A stretch of DNA of 45,083 bases from Christensenellaceae bacterium (GTDB taxonomy: Bacteria > Bacillota > Clostridia > Christensenellales > Aristaeellaceae). The translations under genes and the position numbers were made by a program. The notes under the pieces were generated by a model. It saw nothing but the letters and a program-made list of their open reading frames with translations. It did no database searches and was not told where the DNA came from. Shown here one piece after another: positions 43,126-45,083 of this stretch; positions within the stretch are counted from its first letter, which is position 1; every line of letters begins with the position of its first letter. Location: contig DUQK01000051.1 of the NCBI GenBank assembly GCA_012837835.1, forward strand, positions 1 through 45,083, in the 5' to 3' direction.

Positions 43126-44400
43126 TTAAGGCATTAAGGAATTTATAGGCACAACATATACTCCGTCTTCCCTACGATAAGCGAAATTGCTAAGTCCGCA
43201 TATAACCGCTAATACATCGGGGGTTTTTGCGCCTTCAGATTCTAATCCGTTTTTTATATCTATTAATGATTTTGCAGCCTCGTCAATCGCATCTGCTCCT
43301 AATTTTATTTCAAAAGCTCCCCAGCTGCCGTCTTCCAGTTGAACAATCGCGTCAATTTCTCTATTTTTATAATCTTGGTAATGGTACAGCTCGCCTCCTA
43401 AGCTTTTCGCATATATTCTCAAATCCCTTTCGCATAGAGCTTCAAACATAAAGCCGAATGTGTTTAAGTCGTTTAGCAGGTCATTATAATTTGCTCCGAG
43501 TAATGCAATAGCCAGCGAAGGGTCTACAAAGTGTCTTTTGACGGACTGCTTAATGCGTGTAGATGAGCGTATATTATTTGAAAAAGCCATCTGATTATCA
43601 ATTAAAAATAGCCTTTCAAATATAGTTAAATATGTTGATATTGTGTCATTGTCAAGCTCGTCATTATCATATTCCATTATATCTTTTTTCAAAGTGGATA
43701 TTGAAGCCGTTGTTGATTCGTTTCTTGCAAGCGATTTTAACAGGCGGTGCATTTTATTTGAATTTCTATTTATTCCTTCCAATCTATAAATATCGTGATT
43801 TATAATTGAACTTATATATTCTTTAGGAATTAAGCTGTATTGCTCATAGCTTAAGCCTAAACTGCCGGGCCACCCGCCTCGAATTGTTAGTTTTATAAGT
43901 GTTTCTAAGTCAATTTCAGCGGTCGCTTTAGCTTCAAATGTTCCGTCGAATAAAGATTCTAAAGAAACCTCGCCTGATGAATCCCTTGATTCGAATAAAG
44001 ACATAGGCCTCATTCTTATTGTAGATATTCTGCCGGCGCCGCTATGCAATATTCCTTTTTGTATTGGTGTTGACGAACCTGTTAAAATAAACTGTCCTTT
44101 TTTTCCTCTTTCATCAACTTCATATCTAACTATATCCCAAACCGAAGGCACTTCCTGCCATTCGTCAATTAATCTGGGTGCTTCCCCTTGAAGTGCTGTT
44201 TTAGGTTCAAGTTTCATAAGCTCCTTATTTTGAAAATTTCTACTTGGGTCGCCTAAATATATGGCGCTTTTGGAATGGTGTTTAGAAGTCCAAGTTTTTC
44301 CGCACCATTTTGCGCCTTCTATACAAACAGCTCCAAAGGTTTTAAGCTCCAGTGTAAGCTGTTTATCTATTAATCTTGGTAAATATATTTCATTATCCAT
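43126..44400 (-). CDS. AAA_14 ATPase with C-terminal DUF4143 domain
   Basis: 424 residues, single ORF. N-terminal ATPase with Walker A GAKWCGKTWT (about residues 29-38), Walker B RLIDEWQEVP, sensor ILTGSSTP, and arginine-rich IRMRPMSLFESRDSSG. Residues about 200-424 are DUF4143, in which FGFMFEALCERDLR, NREIDAIV and WGAFEIKLG together look like the E-D-ExK site of PD-(D/E)XK nuclease folds. Role of the family is unknown. It is an orphan gene, unlike its neighbours, bracketed by 23-bp-phased direct repeats and, further out, by two copies of a multi-hairpin repeat; the whole 42.6-44.9 kb unit may be mobile or self-contained. Confidence 0.88.
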   Translation of the reverse strand: MDNEIYLPRLIDKQLTLELKTFGAVCIEGAKWCGKTWTSKHHSKSAIYLGDPSRNFQNKELMKLEPKTALQGEAPRLIDEWQEVPSVWDIVRYEVDERGKKGQFILTGSSTPIQKGILHSGAGRISTIRMRPMSLFESRDSSGEVSLESLFDGTFEAKATAEIDLETLIKLTIRGGWPGSLGLSYEQYSLIPKEYISSIINHDIYRLEGINRNSNKMHRLLKSLARNESTTASISTLKKDIMEYDNDELDNDTISTYLTIFERLFLIDNQMAFSNNIRSSTRIKQSVKRHFVDPSLAIALLGANYNDLLNDLNTFGFMFEALCERDLRIYAKSLGGELYHYQDYKNREIDAIVQLEDGSWGAFEIKLGADAIDEAAKSLIDIKNGLESEGAKTPDVLAVICGLSNFAYRREDGVYVVPINSLMP

Positions 44401-44434
44401 ATTATCCTTCCTCCTGAAACAAGAATAACACGAA

Positions 44435-44492
44435 TCGGTTATATTTGCAAATCCTATTCGGTGATATTTTGAGTTTTCATTCGGTTATTTTT
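44435..44492. repeat. 23-bp-phased iterons upstream of the DUF4143 ATPase gene
   Basis: Three direct copies, TCGGTTATATTT (44435), TCGGTGATATTT (44458) and TCGGTTATTTTT (44481), exactly 23 bp apart, beginning 35 bp before the start codon of the minus-strand gene, where the promoter should be. Same motif, period and strand as the downstream array. Confidence 0.88.
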
Positions 44493-44607
44493 TAAGCTTT
44501 ATTGAAAGCATTTGCTTTGTTAATTTGTTTTCCCTTTGCGTTATATTAAAGGCTCCCCCCCTTGTGTCAAGTTATTGCAAAAAGCAAAAAGCGTGCTAAT
44601 ATTTTAT

Positions 44608-44910
44608 CTGCGTGCAACCTTTGGTTACACTTGAAAAATGAAGGTATGTATTGCTACGCAATACTCCCCGCCCGCCCGGCAAAGCCGTGCGATACGATTT
44701 ATAATGGGGGCAAAGCCCCCATACCCCCAAGTAACATTAGCGAGTAATATTATTGTTGCTTAGGGTTTATGTTGTGGCGTATTTGGGGGACATCCCCATA
44801 CCCTCAAATAAGCGGATTGTGTTGTATTTTGATTAGCATGTTTAGGGAACAACTATAATTCCCCATTGGATTGATACCGCAGCTTGCGTGGTGAACAGCT
44901 GCGGTTTTTT
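44608..44910. repeat. Multi-hairpin direct repeat, copy 2
   Basis: Matches copy 1 (42628-42867): 61 of 64 positions in the first block, then GGGGGC-AAA-GCCCCC, GGGG-ACAT-CCCC and a terminator end, with extra sequence between blocks. In the gene-free 44401-45083 stretch the only other signals are the iterons; beyond 44910 a palindrome AAGGTG-TG-CACCTT (about 44925-44938) and a TATAAT at 45073 without a matching -35 are seen. Confidence 0.78.
44877..44910 (+). terminator. Terminator-like hairpin at the end of repeat copy 2
   Basis: CCGCAGCT, 12-base loop, AGCTGCGG, TTTTTT on the plus strand. No plus-strand gene precedes it within the repeat, so it is part of the repeat itself. The counterpart in copy 1 (42832-42861) is degenerate. 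Confidence 0.75.
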
Positions 44911-45083
44911 GTGTTGTGTATTTAAGGTGTGCACCTTATGTTCCTTTGGGATTTTGGAATAGGTTATCAAAGAATGAAAATTGACGAAATATCTGCTAAA
45001 AAATCATTGTAAAAATGATGATAAAAAGTGCCGAAAACCATTGAAAATACTGAACAAATGACCCTAATATGATATAATATAGG

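Noticed and set aside
45041-45078. Promoter TTGAAA/TATAAT at the window end
   Set aside because: The spacer would be 26 bp; no downstream gene is visible to support it.

Overview
The window looks like a chromosomal segment of a low-GC anaerobic Firmicute of the Clostridia type, most likely a gut or digester lineage. The support is indirect: strong AAGGAG/GGAGG ribosome binding sites, short overlapping operons, heterodimeric ABC exporters beside a two-component system, an ATC-hydrolase-family protein, an EF-G paralogue of the Clostridia type and many small secreted proteins. No rRNA, tRNA, CRISPR array, transposase or phage structural gene was seen. Species cannot be assigned from sequence alone.

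Layout. 1-1.9 kb: lysA and pyrE. 1.9-6.4 kb: an AT-rich secreted protein of unknown function, a secreted transglutaminase-like protein whose signal peptide is cut off by a frameshift, and an MscS channel. 6.8-9.8 kb: AraC regulator plus ATC-hydrolase family protein, divergent from a broken small gene and a SAM methyltransferase. 10-17.3 kb: two near-identical MBL-fold hydrolase genes bracketing a fully overlapping cydD-cydC-ygbA-DUF454 operon and a two-TM protein. 17.5-21 kb: PIG-L deacetylase, YhhN membrane protein, ribokinase and a DUF6273 secreted protein. 21.1-22.9 kb: an AlbA_2/Schlafen-like ATPase regulator with a phased iteron array. 23.1-29.8 kb: heterodimeric ABC exporter, histidine kinase, response regulator, and a ferritin-like DUF2202 protein with an RGG-like tail. 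30.1-33.5 kb: a damaged Abi/HEPN gene, a small secreted protein and an aldehyde dehydrogenase. 33.8-40.2 kb: a sugar module (ribulose-phosphate 3-epimerase type enzyme, LacI regulator, TRAP transporter DctM/DctQ/DctP, L-fucose isomerase). 40.5-42.6 kb: EF-G-like GTPase. 42.6-45.1 kb: an AAA/DUF4143 ATPase bracketed by phased iterons and by copies of a multi-hairpin repeat.

How the genes fit together. The sugar module can be read as uptake of a pentose or deoxyhexose by the TRAP system, isomerisation by FucI and entry into the pentose phosphate pathway through the epimerase under LacI control; the kinase is not adjacent (a ribokinase lies 14 kb away). The cydDC-ygbA-DUF454 operon has a clear sigma-A promoter with a palindrome placed over the start site. 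The DUF2202-RR-HK-ABC-ABC block is one co-directional regulon with an internal terminator after its first gene.

The strongest unusual signals are non-coding. Two unrelated orphan ATPase genes each sit next to short direct repeats set at a fixed period: 23 bp on both sides of the DUF4143 ATPase, and 20 bp (later 11 bp) downstream of the AlbA_2 ATPase. There is also a family of small inverted-repeat elements (three copies plus a 63-bp hairpin). Several genes carry single-base lesions: the transglutaminase signal peptide, the Abi start, and the small ORF before the methyltransferase.
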